Assembly (NCBI GenBank): GCA_005878995.1
Contig: VBME01000159.1
Span: 1-21,075 of the forward strand
Direction: 5' to 3'
Length of the DNA: 21,075 nt
Origin: Methanobacteriota archaeon
GTDB lineage: Archaea > Thermoplasmatota > Thermoplasmata > RBG-16-68-12
In this document: positions 1-7,903 of the stretch, in pieces
Numbering within the stretch: the stretch's first letter is position 1
How the letters are laid out: every line of letters starts with the position of its first letter
Translations under genes and position numbers: made by a program
The notes under the pieces: model-generated
The model's database searches: none
Told to the model about the DNA's origin: nothing
What the model saw: the letters and a program-made list of their open reading frames with translations, nothing else

Positions 1-909
1 GACAAACACCTGGCTCAGCTGGTCGATGTTCCGGCTGGCTCCATCGATGGAGTCCGCCTTCGCTTTCGCAATCGTGAAGGTGGGAATCGATGGGAGGAGC
101 GGCGCCATCTCCCGGACCACGTCGTCCGACCGAAGGTAGCCCTGGGTCACGCCGCCCACGTTGGCGACCGTGATCGTGTTGATCTGGCCGTTCTCTCCCA
201 GGGCAGCCTGAAAGCTGGACAAGGGGAGGAAGAGATTCTCCCCATCGTTCCACGCGCCGCGGCCTACATCCTGGACGATCTCCCGCACCGTTACGTTGAA
301 TCGCACGAAACCGCGGGGGCCGCCGATGTTCAGGATAAGGGTGTCCCCCGCCTTCGCCTCGATACCGGTCGCCAACTTCCCGTTGATGACCGCCTCCGAC
401 GCCCCGAGGCCGGACCCATCCCACGCCGAGCCGTCCGCGCGGAAGAACCGACCGAGATCGTGCGCTGGGTCGAACCCGATCAGGGTCGTGGTGGGATCGA
501 AGAGGCGCGTCGACGGGTCAACCACGGCACCGCCGAGCTGGAATCGGGGCGCGAGCCCGACGACATTCGGCATGTTCGTGAGGTTCGCCTGAAGGTTCGT
601 CCAGACTTGTTCGGAAAACGGGACTCGTGACCCATCGGGTGACGCGACGAAGACGATTTCGTCGACCGCGTCGAGAGCCCGGAAGACCGCGCTGCGGACC
701 GTGTAGTCAAATGTGGTCTGGATGATGAACGACGAACTGATGATCGCGGTCCCGATGAGGAGTCCCGCGACGACGATTGCAACCTGCGTCTTCCGGCGGA
801 AGAAATTCCCCGCGCCGATTCGAAGAGGGAATCGTTTCCGGCCCGCCCATATGAGGATCACGAGGCACACGACGCCTACGACGATGAGCAGGGTCGGGAC
901 GTCGGCCAT
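1..909 (-). CDS. FtsX/MacB-like ABC transporter permease, N-terminal 303 residues (runs off left edge)
   Basis: Reading the minus strand from an ATG at 909 gives 303 open codons to the window edge, so the 3' end is missing. A hydrophobic helix lies at residues 6-22. It is followed by a basic stretch, then a helix at about 38-58 that begins after the FFRRKTQ motif, the usual cytoplasmic entry into TM1 of FtsX/MacB permeases. From about residue 60 onward the chain is soluble-looking and should be the large extracytoplasmic MacB-PCD-type domain; the C-terminal helices would lie beyond the edge. The extra leading helix is unusual for the family. The start lies 8 nt after the stop of the ATPase gene, and the Shine-Dalgarno GAGGTGG overlaps that stop, so the two are co-translated partners of one exporter. 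Substrate unknown: lipoprotein, peptide or antibiotic export are all possible. Confidence 0.85.
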   Translation of the reverse strand, partial: MADVPTLLIVVGVVCLVILIWAGRKRFPLRIGAGNFFRRKTQVAIVVAGLLIGTAIISSSFIIQTTFDYTVRSAVFRALDAVDEIVFVASPDGSRVPFSEQVWTNLQANLTNMPNVVGLAPRFQLGGAVVDPSTRLFDPTTTLIGFDPAHDLGRFFRADGSAWDGSGLGASEAVINGKLATGIEAKAGDTLILNIGGPRGFVRFNVTVREIVQDVGRGAWNDGENLFLPLSSFQAALGENGQINTITVANVGGVTQGYLRSDDVVREMAPLLPSIPTFTIAKAKADSIDGASRNIDQLSQVFV

Positions 910-912
910 CGG

Positions 913-919
913 CCACCTC
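913..919 (-). promoter_or_regulatory. Ribosome binding site overlapping the upstream stop codon
   Basis: On the minus strand GAGGTGG (919 to 913) sits 3 nt before the ATG at 909 and shares bases with the TGA (920-918) of the ATPase gene. It fixes the permease start at 909 and points to translational coupling. Confidence 0.6.
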
Positions 920-1673
920 AGGCGGCCGTCGGCCGGAACGACTTCAGGATCGTCCCGTTCCGCATCAGGATGACGCGTTGCATCTGATTTCCGACGGCGC
1001 TGTCGTGGGTGACGACGATGAACGTCAGGCCCTTCTCCTGGTGCAACCGTTTCATGAGTTCCACGACCTCGTGGGAGGTTTCCGAGTCGAGGTTCCCCGT
1101 CGGTTCGTCCGCGAAGACGATGTCCGGCTCATTGACGAGGGCACGGGCGATGGCGACCCGCTGCTGCTGACCGCCGGAAAGCTCCGCAGGCTTCTTCGTC
1201 GCCTCGTTATCGAGGCCCACTGCGGCGAGGGCCTCACGGGCTCTGCGGCGTGCCCCCTTCGGGTCATCGCCTCGGACGAGCAGCGGCAACTCGACGTTCT
1301 CGACGCTCCGCAACACGGGAAGGAGGTTGTAGTTCTGGAAGATGAATCCCATCTTCATCGCGCGGAAGTCGGTCTTCGCGTTGTCGCTCAATGTCGACAG
1401 CCGCTGCCCTGCGATCCATACTTCGCCGGAACTAAAGTCGTCGATCCCGGAGAGGCAATTCAGCAGCGTCGTCTTGCCGCATCCCGAAGGGCCCATGACC
1501 GCGACCATCTCCCCTTTCTTGATGTCCAGGTCCAGTCCGCGGAGCGCATGGACCTCCAACTCGCCGCTGTCGTAGGTTTTCACAAGACGACGCGCGACGA
1601 CGATACGGTCCTCGACCCGCTCCGGCTTCGCCGCCGACGCCGATCCAGGAGCGGTGATCGATTCCGTGGCCAT
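918..1673 (-). CDS. ABC transporter ATP-binding protein, LolD/MacB family
   Basis: This 251-aa nucleotide-binding subunit should energise the permease encoded immediately downstream. Visible motifs in order are Walker A GPSGCGKT (residues 61-68), Q-loop FQN (Gln113), the full signature [15 protein letters not shown] (from 165), Walker B ending in ADE (189-190), D-loop GNLDS and H-loop VTHD (His223). The signature and the GNLDS D-loop are typical of the LolD/MacB/FtsE subgroup that partners FtsX-fold permeases. Length is normal apart from about 25 extra N-terminal residues rich in Ala/Ser. The ATG at 1673 lacks a Shine-Dalgarno, and a weak TATA-like box lies about 44 nt upstream. Function as an ATPase is secure; the exported substrate cannot be read from the sequence. 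Confidence 0.93.
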   Translation of the reverse strand: MATESITAPGSASAAKPERVEDRIVVARRLVKTYDSGELEVHALRGLDLDIKKGEMVAVMGPSGCGKTTLLNCLSGIDDFSSGEVWIAGQRLSTLSDNAKTDFRAMKMGFIFQNYNLLPVLRSVENVELPLLVRGDDPKGARRRAREALAAVGLDNEATKKPAELSGGQQQRVAIARALVNEPDIVFADEPTGNLDSETSHEVVELMKRLHQEKGLTFIVVTHDSAVGNQMQRVILMRNGTILKSFRPTAA

Positions 1674-1711
1674 CGGAGGTTCTCTCCCTATCCCGTGCGC
1701 CGAGGAAGCGG

Positions 1712-1723
1712 CGATAGATGAAG
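1712..1723 (-). promoter_or_regulatory. Possible TATA-like box for the LolD/MacB-like ATPase gene
   Basis: The minus strand reads CCTTCATCTATC, resembling the CCTTCATA box upstream of the aminotransferase gene. It lies in the 75-nt gap after the ABC-2 permease stop and about 44 nt before the ATG at 1673. The spacing is longer than for the other boxes, so support is modest. Confidence 0.3.
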
Positions 1724-1748
1724 GTTTTGACGGATTTCGCCGGAGACC

Positions 1749-3290
1749 TCAGAGGCGAAACGAGGCGGCGAGCCGCGTCACGATCCACAGTCCGAACGAC
1801 GTAAGCGCGAGGAGGAACCCGACCAGGACGGTCGCCTGCGCCTCCGCCGCGAACACCCCGAACGACCGCGCCGCGACGACGGCGGCTTGGGCCGCAAGGC
1901 CTCCCATGAAGCCGCCGAGGGAGACGAGGAAGAAGATCCCGAGCACCGCGAACGAGAACGCGGACGGCTTCACCTTGATTCGCGTCAGGAGCGCCGTGGC
2001 GACGAACGCCGACGCGATCGGCGCGGCGATCGGGAGGGCGAGACTTTCGATTGGAAGCCGGACGGATCGGGTCGCGCTCAGGAAGGCGATGTAGCCGGTG
2101 GTCGCCACGAGGCTGATCGCGGCGAAGCTGAGCATGAGGCCCCGGAAGTACGCCCCCGGCGGTTTCGCCGTCGTCAGGACGATCCAAAGGTTCTCCCGCT
2201 CGTAGAACGCCCAGTTCATCGCGAGGATTCCCATCAGCAAGGTCAGGATCTGCGTGACCGTCACAGCCCCGGTCGCGCTGCCACCCCCGGCCCCGAAGCC
2301 GGACGACAGGATCACCACGACGGCGAGGATCGCGATATACACGAAGCTCCCGTCCCGCCAGATCCGCACGAGATGGAGCCGCGTCATGAGGCTCGTGTCC
2401 CCGCCCTGCTCCGGCCGGAATCGGACGCGGGTCGTGACCCCACCAAGGCGCGCGGTCAAGTGCCGCTGGATCTCCATGCGGGAACCCATGTCGACCTGGC
2501 CGAAGCCCGCGGACATCGTGGGCCGGAGTCCGTGGACGATGTACGTGTCGCTAAGCACGTACCAGGCGAGGGCGATACCGCCGCCCCACACGATTGCGAG
2601 GAGGACATCGACGAGAGGCCACGCCGCCCCTCGGAGGACCGCGAGGCCGAGGGACGCGAACGCCGTTGCGGGAATCGGGAGGCCCGCGAACCGGACCGGG
2701 AAGGCCGGATCGGCGAGCCCCGCGGACGGGAGGAGGGACAGGATCAAAAGGGCGATCGTGACGAGCCGGACCGGGGCCTTTGGGTACCGGACCCGGAGGA
2801 TGACGAGGACCTGAGCCGTCATCAGGACGAAGAACTCATAAACCACGAGCAGGCCGAAGAGCGGGGCCGCGGCGTAGACGGGTTGCCCCATCGTGACGGT
2901 CATCGCGACCGCCGCAACGCCCGCGGCGAGTCCGCCGGCGCCGAGCAAGCTGATCAGCTGGAAGAGGAGGTCCGCGACCAGGTATTGTCGCGGGCGAACG
3001 TTCGCGGTCAGGAAGAAATCGAACTCGGACGCGTGTGCCGTGACGCCCGCGCCGAGGGAGTACAGGAGCCCAACCGCCAGGAGCCCCGCCAGTGGAGCGG
3101 CGAGGATTCCAATGGCGGTGGTCGGATCCGCAGCCTTGACCGTCGTTCCGAGGCCCGCCCCGAATCCGAATCCCGACGGCAGGAAAATCAGGATGAGGGC
3201 GAGGTATGCGAGGGGCCCGAAGCGTCCGCGGAACGCGGGCCCGAAGAAGAATTGCAACTTGTACGCGAAGAGGGTGAGCGTCCGACCCAA
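1749..3290 (-). CDS. ABC-2-like multispanning transporter permease
   Basis: This 513-aa, strongly hydrophobic protein has roughly ten to twelve membrane segments (for example about residues 25-48, 60-80, 110-135, and several clusters between 310 and 510) and no catalytic motif. It begins 3 nt after the stop of a CcmA/NatA-type ATPase gene, so it is very likely the membrane subunit of that exporter. The start is a TTG at 3290, supported by Shine-Dalgarno GGAGAGG at 3304-3298 with 7-nt spacing; no ATG is available before the second transmembrane region. The length is larger than simple ABC-2 half-transporters (about 250 aa), suggesting a duplicated or fused arrangement of two six-helix halves. 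That is inference from length only. Substrate unknown. Confidence 0.85.
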   Translation of the reverse strand: MGRTLTLFAYKLQFFFGPAFRGRFGPLAYLALILIFLPSGFGFGAGLGTTVKAADPTTAIGILAAPLAGLLAVGLLYSLGAGVTAHASEFDFFLTANVRPRQYLVADLLFQLISLLGAGGLAAGVAAVAMTVTMGQPVYAAAPLFGLLVVYEFFVLMTAQVLVILRVRYPKAPVRLVTIALLILSLLPSAGLADPAFPVRFAGLPIPATAFASLGLAVLRGAAWPLVDVLLAIVWGGGIALAWYVLSDTYIVHGLRPTMSAGFGQVDMGSRMEIQRHLTARLGGVTTRVRFRPEQGGDTSLMTRLHLVRIWRDGSFVYIAILAVVVILSSGFGAGGGSATGAVTVTQILTLLMGILAMNWAFYERENLWIVLTTAKPPGAYFRGLMLSFAAISLVATTGYIAFLSATRSVRLPIESLALPIAAPIASAFVATALLTRIKVKPSAFSFAVLGIFFLVSLGGFMGGLAAQAAVVAARSFGVFAAEAQATVLVGFLLALTSFGLWIVTRLAASFRL

Positions 3291-3293
3291 GGT

Positions 3294-4085
3294 CTATCCT
3301 CTCCGGAACCAGCCGGTTCGGCGGGCTGTTTCGATGGCGGGTGCGACGGTCTCCTGGGTGAGCCGGAGAAAGACGTCCTCGAGGCTCCCCTCGGCTCCTG
3401 TGTGGGCCTGGGCTCGGAGGGCCGCGAGGTCTCCCGTCGCGACGTTTCGTCCGTGACTCACGATCGCCACGCGACTGCACAGGCGCTCCGCGGTGTCGAG
3501 CTGGTGGGTCGACACGAGGACCGTGGCCCCTGCGCGGGCCATTGCCGCGAGGCGCTCCTTCAGCAAGTGCTGCCCGGCGGGGTCGATCCCGATCAGAGGT
3601 TCGTCGAGGACGAGGATCGAGGGCTCGTGTAGGATCGCCGCGGCGAAGGCGACTTTCGCCTTCATGCCCTTCGACAACGAAGCGATCGTCTCATCCGCTT
3701 TCGGAGCGAGGTCGAGGGACCTCAGCAGTTCCGACGTGCGTTCGGCGATTCGGTTCCGCGGGAGGTTCCGGATCCGGCCGACGTATCCCAGGAACTCCGT
3801 TGGGGTCAGGTACTCCGGCAGGGTCGGGGCCTCTGGCATGTATCCGAGCTCCGCCTTGTACCCCACCGGGTCCGCGAGGACGTCGTGTCCCTTGACCCGG
3901 ACGAGGCCGTAGTCGGGACGGAGCAGACCAACGAGGATCTTCAGGCTCGTCGTCTTGCCGGCGCCGTTCGGCCCGATGAGACCGACGATTTCCCCGGGGT
4001 AAGCTTGGAGGAAGAGACCTTGCAGCGCGGGCTGGCCATCGTACGATTTCCAGAGCTGCTGCAGGTCGATCGTGGCCAAGGCCAT
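3294..4085 (-). CDS. ABC transporter ATP-binding protein, CcmA/NatA type
   Basis: This 263-aa ATPase subunit has Walker A GPNGAGKT (38-45), a Q-loop region GYMPEAP typical of the CcmA/NatA exporter group, the variant signature LSKGM (137-141), Walker B LVLDEP (Asp161-Glu162), D-loop IGIDP and H-loop STHQ (His194). The LSKGM signature and MPEAP loop are usual for ATPases that drive ABC-2 permeases, and such a permease gene follows after 3 nt. The start ATG at 4085 has no Shine-Dalgarno but a TATA-like stretch about 33 nt upstream. The TPR gene lies 91 nt upstream on the same strand, separated by an inverted repeat. Confidence 0.93.
   Translation of the reverse strand: MALATIDLQQLWKSYDGQPALQGLFLQAYPGEIVGLIGPNGAGKTTSLKILVGLLRPDYGLVRVKGHDVLADPVGYKAELGYMPEAPTLPEYLTPTEFLGYVGRIRNLPRNRIAERTSELLRSLDLAPKADETIASLSKGMKAKVAFAAAILHEPSILVLDEPLIGIDPAGQHLLKERLAAMARAGATVLVSTHQLDTAERLCSRVAIVSHGRNVATGDLAALRAQAHTGAEGSLEDVFLRLTQETVAPAIETARRTGWFRRG
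3298..3304 (-). promoter_or_regulatory. Ribosome binding site supporting a TTG start
   Basis: GGAGAGG on the minus strand lies 7 nt before the TTG at 3290 and inside the end of the upstream ATPase gene (TAG at 3296-3294). It decides the start of the permease. Confidence 0.6.
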
Positions 4086-4111
4086 GGTGATCGTGTGTCG
4101 AGAGGCGTCCG

Positions 4112-4123
4112 CGACATTTGAAA
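4112..4123 (-). promoter_or_regulatory. Possible TATA-like box for the CcmA/NatA-like ATPase gene
   Basis: An A/T-rich stretch reading GTTTCAAATGTC on the minus strand stands out in GC-rich surroundings, centred about 33 nt before the ATG at 4085. The spacing fits archaeal initiation with a very short leader. Confidence 0.35.
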
Positions 4124-4140
4124 CGTTGGATGGAGTGCCG

Positions 4141-4179
4141 TGAACGACGGGGCTGCGGCCTTGCGGCCGCTATCGTTCA
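4141..4179 (-). terminator. Two-part inverted repeat at the end of the TPR gene
   Basis: Outer arms tgaacga (4141-4147) and tcgttca (4173-4179) are perfect 7-bp complements. Inside, gcggcc (4155-4160) and ggccgc (4165-4170) form a 6-bp stem with a ttgc loop. The outer right arm contains the TGA stop of the TPR gene. No T-run follows, so a classical intrinsic terminator is not proved; a 3'-end or processing hairpin is the simplest reading. Confidence 0.45.
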
Positions 4180-4830
4180 GACCCGTTTTCGTCCGAGGAG
4201 CCCGCGCAGTCGGTCCGCCTTCGCCTTCATTCCTTCGCGGTCGTAGAAGAGGACGGCCTCCGCGAGGTCCTCCCTCCAGCGGTCGTCGTCGTGGATCGCC
4301 CGCCGGAGCTGGGCCTGCGCCTCCCAGGCGGCCGCGACGCCCGCCCAGTCCTCTGCGGCACCGAGGACATCCTGCGCCTTCGTGAACGTGACGAACGCGA
4401 GGTCGAGGCGCCCTGTTTTGCCGTAGAGCGCCGCGAGGTTCAGGAACGCCCAACCGCGGCCCTGCAAGGACGTGCGGTCGTCCTTCCGGTGGAACCGCTC
4501 GAGCGCGTCGAGGAGGAACGCCTCCCCCCGCTTCGAATCGGCGCGGCTCGCCGCGAAGACCCCCGCCGCGAGGAGCGCCTGAGCCAAGACGTCGGCGTCG
4601 CCGGAGGCCTTGGCCTCGTGCAGCCCCGCGTCGAACGCGGTGCGGGCGTCATCCCATCGACGAAGCTCCATGAGGGCGTTTCCGTGACGCAGGAGCGCGA
4701 GCGCGCGGGAGGCGGGGTCCGGAGCCTTCCGGACGAGGTCGGCGTAAAGGGTCGCGGCGTCGTCCCACCGGAGGCCCCGCTCCTTCTCAAGCCCGTCGCG
4801 GAGCGCGGCGGCGAACGCGTCAAAGTCCAT
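4177..4830 (-). CDS. Small tetratricopeptide-repeat (TPR) protein
   Basis: This 217-aa, helical, soluble protein is Ala/Arg/Leu/Asp rich. Repeated helix pairs show the TPR spacing: the pattern RWDDA recurs around residues 21-25 and 57-61, with Ala and Leu at packing positions, and further units extend to about residue 205. There is no signal peptide, membrane segment or catalytic motif, so it should be a cytoplasmic scaffold or adaptor. Its neighbours are a CcmA/NatA-type exporter downstream and a sugar aminotransferase upstream, all on the minus strand. The 65-nt and 91-nt gaps do not prove an operon. The ATG at 4830 matches the start of the first helix. No clear Shine-Dalgarno or TATA box was seen. 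Partner unknown. Confidence 0.75.
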   Translation of the reverse strand: MDFDAFAAALRDGLEKERGLRWDDAATLYADLVRKAPDPASRALALLRHGNALMELRRWDDARTAFDAGLHEAKASGDADVLAQALLAAGVFAASRADSKRGEAFLLDALERFHRKDDRTSLQGRGWAFLNLAALYGKTGRLDLAFVTFTKAQDVLGAAEDWAGVAAAWEAQAQLRRAIHDDDRWREDLAEAVLFYDREGMKAKADRLRGLLGRKRV

Positions 4831-4895
4831 GGAGCGCCCCCAGTTCGCCGCTCGTAACCGGCCGGCCGTTTTCTCTCTTTGCCCCGGAGACAGGC

Positions 4896-5996
4896 TCAGT
4901 CAAGCCGCGCGACGTCCTCGACGGCGGCGACGATCCGCTCGATGTCGGCCGGGCCGACGCCCGGATGGACGGGCAGCTCGAAAAGGCCCGGGATCACGGC
5001 CTCGGCCACAGGACACCGGCCCCGGAGCTTCAGATCGCGGAGCGCTTTCTGCTTGTACAGCGGCATCGGGTACGAGGGCCGGCAGCCGATTCCGTCCTCC
5101 GTCAGGTCCTGCACGATCTCGTCGCGGGACCGCGGGAACGCGTCCTCCCGGCGCACGACGTACTGGTAGTAGGCGTGGACCATCCAGTTGCCCTCGGACG
5201 GCGGGACGAGCCCCTCGATTCCGTCCAGCGCTTTCGTGAGGGCGCGGGCGTTCGCGCGTCGCTGCTTCACCCAGCCGCCCAGCTTCCGGAGTTGCACGAG
5301 GCCGATCGCGGCCGCGATCTCCGTCATCCGATAGTTGTAGCCGAGCGCGACGTGCTGGTACTTGGACGCTTCGCCGTGGGACCGGAGGAGGCGTGACTTC
5401 GCGGCGACGTCGTCGTCGTCCGTCACGATCATGCCGCCTTCGCCCGTCGTCATGTTCTTCGTCGGGTAGAAGGAGAAGCACGCCGTCGCGCCGAGCTTGC
5501 CGGCCCTCTTGCCGTGGTATTCGGCGCCGGCCGCTTGGGCCGCGTCCTCGATGACGGGGATCCCGCGCTCGGCCGCCGCCTCCAAAATCGGATCCATCTC
5601 CGCGGTCTGGCCGTACAGATGGACAGGGAGGATCGCGGCCGTCTTCCGGGTCATCGCCCCGACGACTTTCGTGGGGTCCATGTTGTACGACGCGCGGTCG
5701 ATGTCGACGAATACGGGTTTCGCGCCACAGAACAAGACGGTCGACGCGGTCGCGAAGAACGTGAGGGGCGGGATGAGGACTTCCTGGCCTTGCGTAATGC
5801 CGTGGGCGAGCAGGGCGATGTGAAGGGCCGCCGTGCCGTTTGCCACCGCAATCCCGTGCTTCCGTCCGAGGTCCGCCGCGAACGCATCCTCGAACGCCTT
5901 GACTTTCGGACCTTGGGCGAGCATGCCCGAGGCGAGGACCTCTTTGACCGCTGCGAACTCGTCCTCGCCGAGGATCGGGCGGGCGATCGGGATCAT
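4896..5996 (-). CDS. DegT/DnrJ/EryC1/StrS-family sugar-nucleotide aminotransferase
   Basis: This 366-aa, full-length enzyme transfers an amino group from glutamate to a keto sugar nucleotide using pyridoxal phosphate, in the cytoplasm. Family landmarks are the N-terminal MIPIARPILG start, NGTAALHIAL (53-62), the Asp of EDAAQAAGA (Asp151) that contacts the PLP nitrogen, the Schiff-base Lys180 in SFYPTKNMTTGEGG, and GYNYRMTEIAAAIG (209-222). The next gene upstream encodes a WbpD-like N-acetyltransferase, so the amino sugar is probably acetylated at once, as in the WbpE-WbpD pair for diacetamido-uronic acids. The position aminated (C3 or C4) cannot be fixed from the sequence. A TATA-like box 29 nt before the ATG supports a nearly leaderless mRNA. 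Confidence 0.92.
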   Translation of the reverse strand: MIPIARPILGEDEFAAVKEVLASGMLAQGPKVKAFEDAFAADLGRKHGIAVANGTAALHIALLAHGITQGQEVLIPPLTFFATASTVLFCGAKPVFVDIDRASYNMDPTKVVGAMTRKTAAILPVHLYGQTAEMDPILEAAAERGIPVIEDAAQAAGAEYHGKRAGKLGATACFSFYPTKNMTTGEGGMIVTDDDDVAAKSRLLRSHGEASKYQHVALGYNYRMTEIAAAIGLVQLRKLGGWVKQRRANARALTKALDGIEGLVPPSEGNWMVHAYYQYVVRREDAFPRSRDEIVQDLTEDGIGCRPSYPMPLYKQKALRDLKLRGRCPVAEAVIPGLFELPVHPGVGPADIERIVAAVEDVARLD

Positions 5997-6020
5997 CCGA
6001 GGCGCGGAACGGACGCCGGC

Positions 6021-6029
6021 CTATGAAGG
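6021..6029 (-). promoter_or_regulatory. TATA-like box upstream of the aminotransferase gene
   Basis: The minus strand reads CCTTCATAG in the 41-nt gap after the acetyltransferase stop, centred 29 nt before the ATG at 5996. It matches boxes upstream of several other genes here. Confidence 0.5.
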
Positions 6030-6037
6030 TTCGCCAC

Positions 6038-6610
6038 TCACTTGCGGCGGCGGGAACGAGCGGGCCGCGACGCCTTCGTCAGCCCCGGAAACCTCTTGCC
6101 GTCGTAGGCGCAGTGCATCGTCCGGTCGAGCGGGCGGCCGCATTCACACACCCACCCGATCCGTTTCGCGGGGACCCCAGCGACGAGCGCGTGGGGGGGA
6201 ACATCTTTCGTGACGACGGCACCCGCGGCGACCATCGCGTGGTGTCCGATCCGGACGCCGCACACGATCGTGGCGTTGGCGCCAATCGACGCGTGGTCCT
6301 CCACGTCCGTCGGCGTGATCGCCCATTGTTCCGTCACCGCCCTCGGGTACATGTCGTTCGTGAAGACCGCGTGCGGGCCGACGAACACCCCGTTGCCGAT
6401 CGTGACGCCGTCGTAGACCGTCGCGAAGTTCTGGAATTTGCAGTCGTCTCCGATGACGACGTTCGTGTCGATGTACACGTCCTTCCCGACCCGGCAGTTG
6501 CGGCCGACGCGTGCATTCTCCCGGACCTGTGCCCAATGCCAGATCGTCGTGCCGTCGCCGATCGTCGCGGCGGGCGAAACGTCGGCGGTCGGATGGATCC
6601 GAGTGGCCAT
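6038..6610 (-). CDS. WbpD-like hexapeptide-repeat sugar N-acetyltransferase
   Basis: This 190-aa left-handed beta-helix acyltransferase would use acetyl-CoA to N-acetylate an amino-sugar nucleotide, most likely the product of the adjacent aminotransferase. Hexapeptide turns run from MATRIHPTADVS through VGKDVYIDTNVVIG to HHAMVAAGAVVTKDVP, and the C-terminal GVPAKRIGWVCECG is typical of the WbpD/WlbB group. The C-terminal Cys-rich tail (CEC, then HCAYDGKRF) may bind zinc. An in-frame ATG exists at 6679, but the family start (MATRIHP) is at 6610, and a TATA-like box lies 31 nt upstream of that ATG. The last residues are very basic. Whether the substrate is UDP-GlcNAc(3NH2)A or a 4-amino sugar is open. 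Confidence 0.9.
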   Translation of the reverse strand: MATRIHPTADVSPAATIGDGTTIWHWAQVRENARVGRNCRVGKDVYIDTNVVIGDDCKFQNFATVYDGVTIGNGVFVGPHAVFTNDMYPRAVTEQWAITPTDVEDHASIGANATIVCGVRIGHHAMVAAGAVVTKDVPPHALVAGVPAKRIGWVCECGRPLDRTMHCAYDGKRFPGLTKASRPARSRRRK

Positions 6611-6635
6611 GGCCCCGATACCGCATCGCGACTCC

Positions 6636-6646
6636 GATATGAAACC
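6636..6646 (-). promoter_or_regulatory. TATA-like box for the acetyltransferase gene
   Basis: The minus strand reads GGTTTCATATC, centred 31 nt before the ATG at 6610. It lies inside any longer N-terminal reading from 6679, so it argues for the shorter protein. Confidence 0.5.
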
Positions 6647-6714
6647 TGCACCCTTTGGCGGCCATCCGAGTAGGATCATTTCGATTCACGTATCGGGAAC
6701 GAAAACCAGGGCCT

Positions 6715-6725
6715 ACCCTTTAAGT
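6715..6725 (+). promoter_or_regulatory. TATA-like box for the Alg7-like transferase gene
   Basis: accctttaagt, centred 28 nt before the GTG at 6749, sits in the 138-nt divergent spacer. The spacing fits leaderless initiation at the GTG. Confidence 0.5.
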
Positions 6726-6748
6726 CGCCATGATGCGAGCGGCGCCGC

Positions 6749-7900
6749 GTGCAAGGTCACGTCGTCACCGGGAGCGAGAGCGCGCAAGCTCTTGCTTCGC
6801 GTGGCTTCGACTGGACAAAGGCGCTTACGGCGGCCCTCGGCTCGACGAGCGCCATCGTGATCGTGCTCGCCCTCCTCATCCCCCTGAACCTCACAGGCGG
6901 CTTCGGGATCCTTCTCTCCTTCCTCCTTTCCGCAGCAATCGTCCTGATGCTGACTCCGCCGCTGATTCGAAAAATGTTCGCCGGCGGGATGGTGGGCGTG
7001 GACGTGAACAAGGCTGCCAGAGTCTCCGTGGCCGAGCTGGGGGGGATCGCCGCCTTGTTCGCTTTCTCGATGTCGCTGACTTTGGTGGTGGGGATTCAGA
7101 AGCTGCTCGGAGACGTCGCAGAACCGCCTTTCCTCGCCGCGATCAGTGTGTTCTTCATGGCCGCGATGATCGGGCTAATCGACGACGTCTCGGACTTGCG
7201 GCAACGACTCAAGGCGGTGGCGGTCGCCTTCGCAGCCCTGCCGCTGACCCTCGTCCATCTGGGGGCCCCGGCAATCGACCTGCCCTTCGGATTCTCCCTT
7301 GACTTCGCTGGTCAGTGGCACCTGCTGTACTGGCTCATCCTCGTTCCGATTGGGGTGACGGGCGTTGCAAATGCCATGAACATGTCGGCGGGCTACAACG
7401 GGCTGGAGTCGGGCCAGATTGCCGTCATTTCCCTTTCCCTCCTCGTCGTTAGTGCCATCCGAGGGGCGCCCGAGGTGGCGCTGCTCGTGTTCGGCGCGGT
7501 CTTCGGTTGCTCCGCAGGCCTGTTCTTTTTCAATCGCTACCCCGCCACGATTTTCATCGGCGACATTGGAACCCTCGGTCTGGGGGCAGCGCTGGCCGCC
7601 GGTGTCATCCTCGGACATATCGAGTTCTACGGGGTGATTGCGATCGCACCGGCGTTCTACGAGATGATTGCCACAGCGTATTTCGGACTCCATGGGGCGA
7701 ACGGGAACCGCAAGAAGGCGTACCGAAATCCCGTCTTCCTTCCGAACGGCGAGATCGCGGCGCCGGCGGGAACGAAGTACTACACGTTGGCCTCTTGGCT
7801 GCTCTCCCGCAAGCCACGGACCGAGAAAGGCCTCGTGCGGTCAATCCTGCTCCTGTACGTCGTCTGTGGCCTCTGCGCCGTTGTACTCAGTTTGGTCTGA
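6749..7900 (+). CDS. Alg7/DPAGT1/AglH-like polyprenyl-phosphate N-acetylhexosamine-1-phosphate transferase
   Basis: This 383-aa integral membrane enzyme would start a lipid-linked glycan by moving GlcNAc-1-P (or a related sugar phosphate) from UDP-sugar to dolichyl phosphate at the cytoplasmic face. It has about ten membrane segments. Diagnostic motifs are GLIDDVSDLRQRLK (from 142; Asp145-Asp146 for Mg2+ and substrate), NAMNMSAGYNGLESGQ (208-223), which matches the eukaryote/archaeon AGxNGLE signature rather than the bacterial MraY/WecA DGxxGL form, and IFIGDIGTLGLG (Asp272). The C-terminal part (KAYRNP..., then a final helix) also follows DPAGT1. A stop at 6731 and the lack of other start codons leave GTG at 6749 as the only sensible start. 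A GT4 gene follows after 3 nt. Confidence 0.88.
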   Translation: MQGHVVTGSESAQALASRGFDWTKALTAALGSTSAIVIVLALLIPLNLTGGFGILLSFLLSAAIVLMLTPPLIRKMFAGGMVGVDVNKAARVSVAELGGIAALFAFSMSLTLVVGIQKLLGDVAEPPFLAAISVFFMAAMIGLIDDVSDLRQRLKAVAVAFAALPLTLVHLGAPAIDLPFGFSLDFAGQWHLLYWLILVPIGVTGVANAMNMSAGYNGLESGQIAVISLSLLVVSAIRGAPEVALLVFGAVFGCSAGLFFFNRYPATIFIGDIGTLGLGAALAAGVILGHIEFYGVIAIAPAFYEMIATAYFGLHGANGNRKKAYRNPVFLPNGEIAAPAGTKYYTLASWLLSRKPRTEKGLVRSILLLYVVCGLCAVVLSLV

Positions 7901-7903
7901 GCC

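Noticed and set aside
978..1721. Plus-strand open frame (247 codons) opposite the LolD/MacB-like ATPase
   Set aside because: The minus strand carries all ABC ATPase motifs; the plus frame has none and is low in recognisable secondary structure.
1887..3632. Long plus-strand open frame (581 codons) opposite the ABC-2 permease and ATPase genes
   Set aside because: Its product is almost wholly Arg, Glu, Asp and Gly with no fold pattern, while the minus strand encodes a clear permease and ATPase. It is an antisense shadow in GC-rich DNA.
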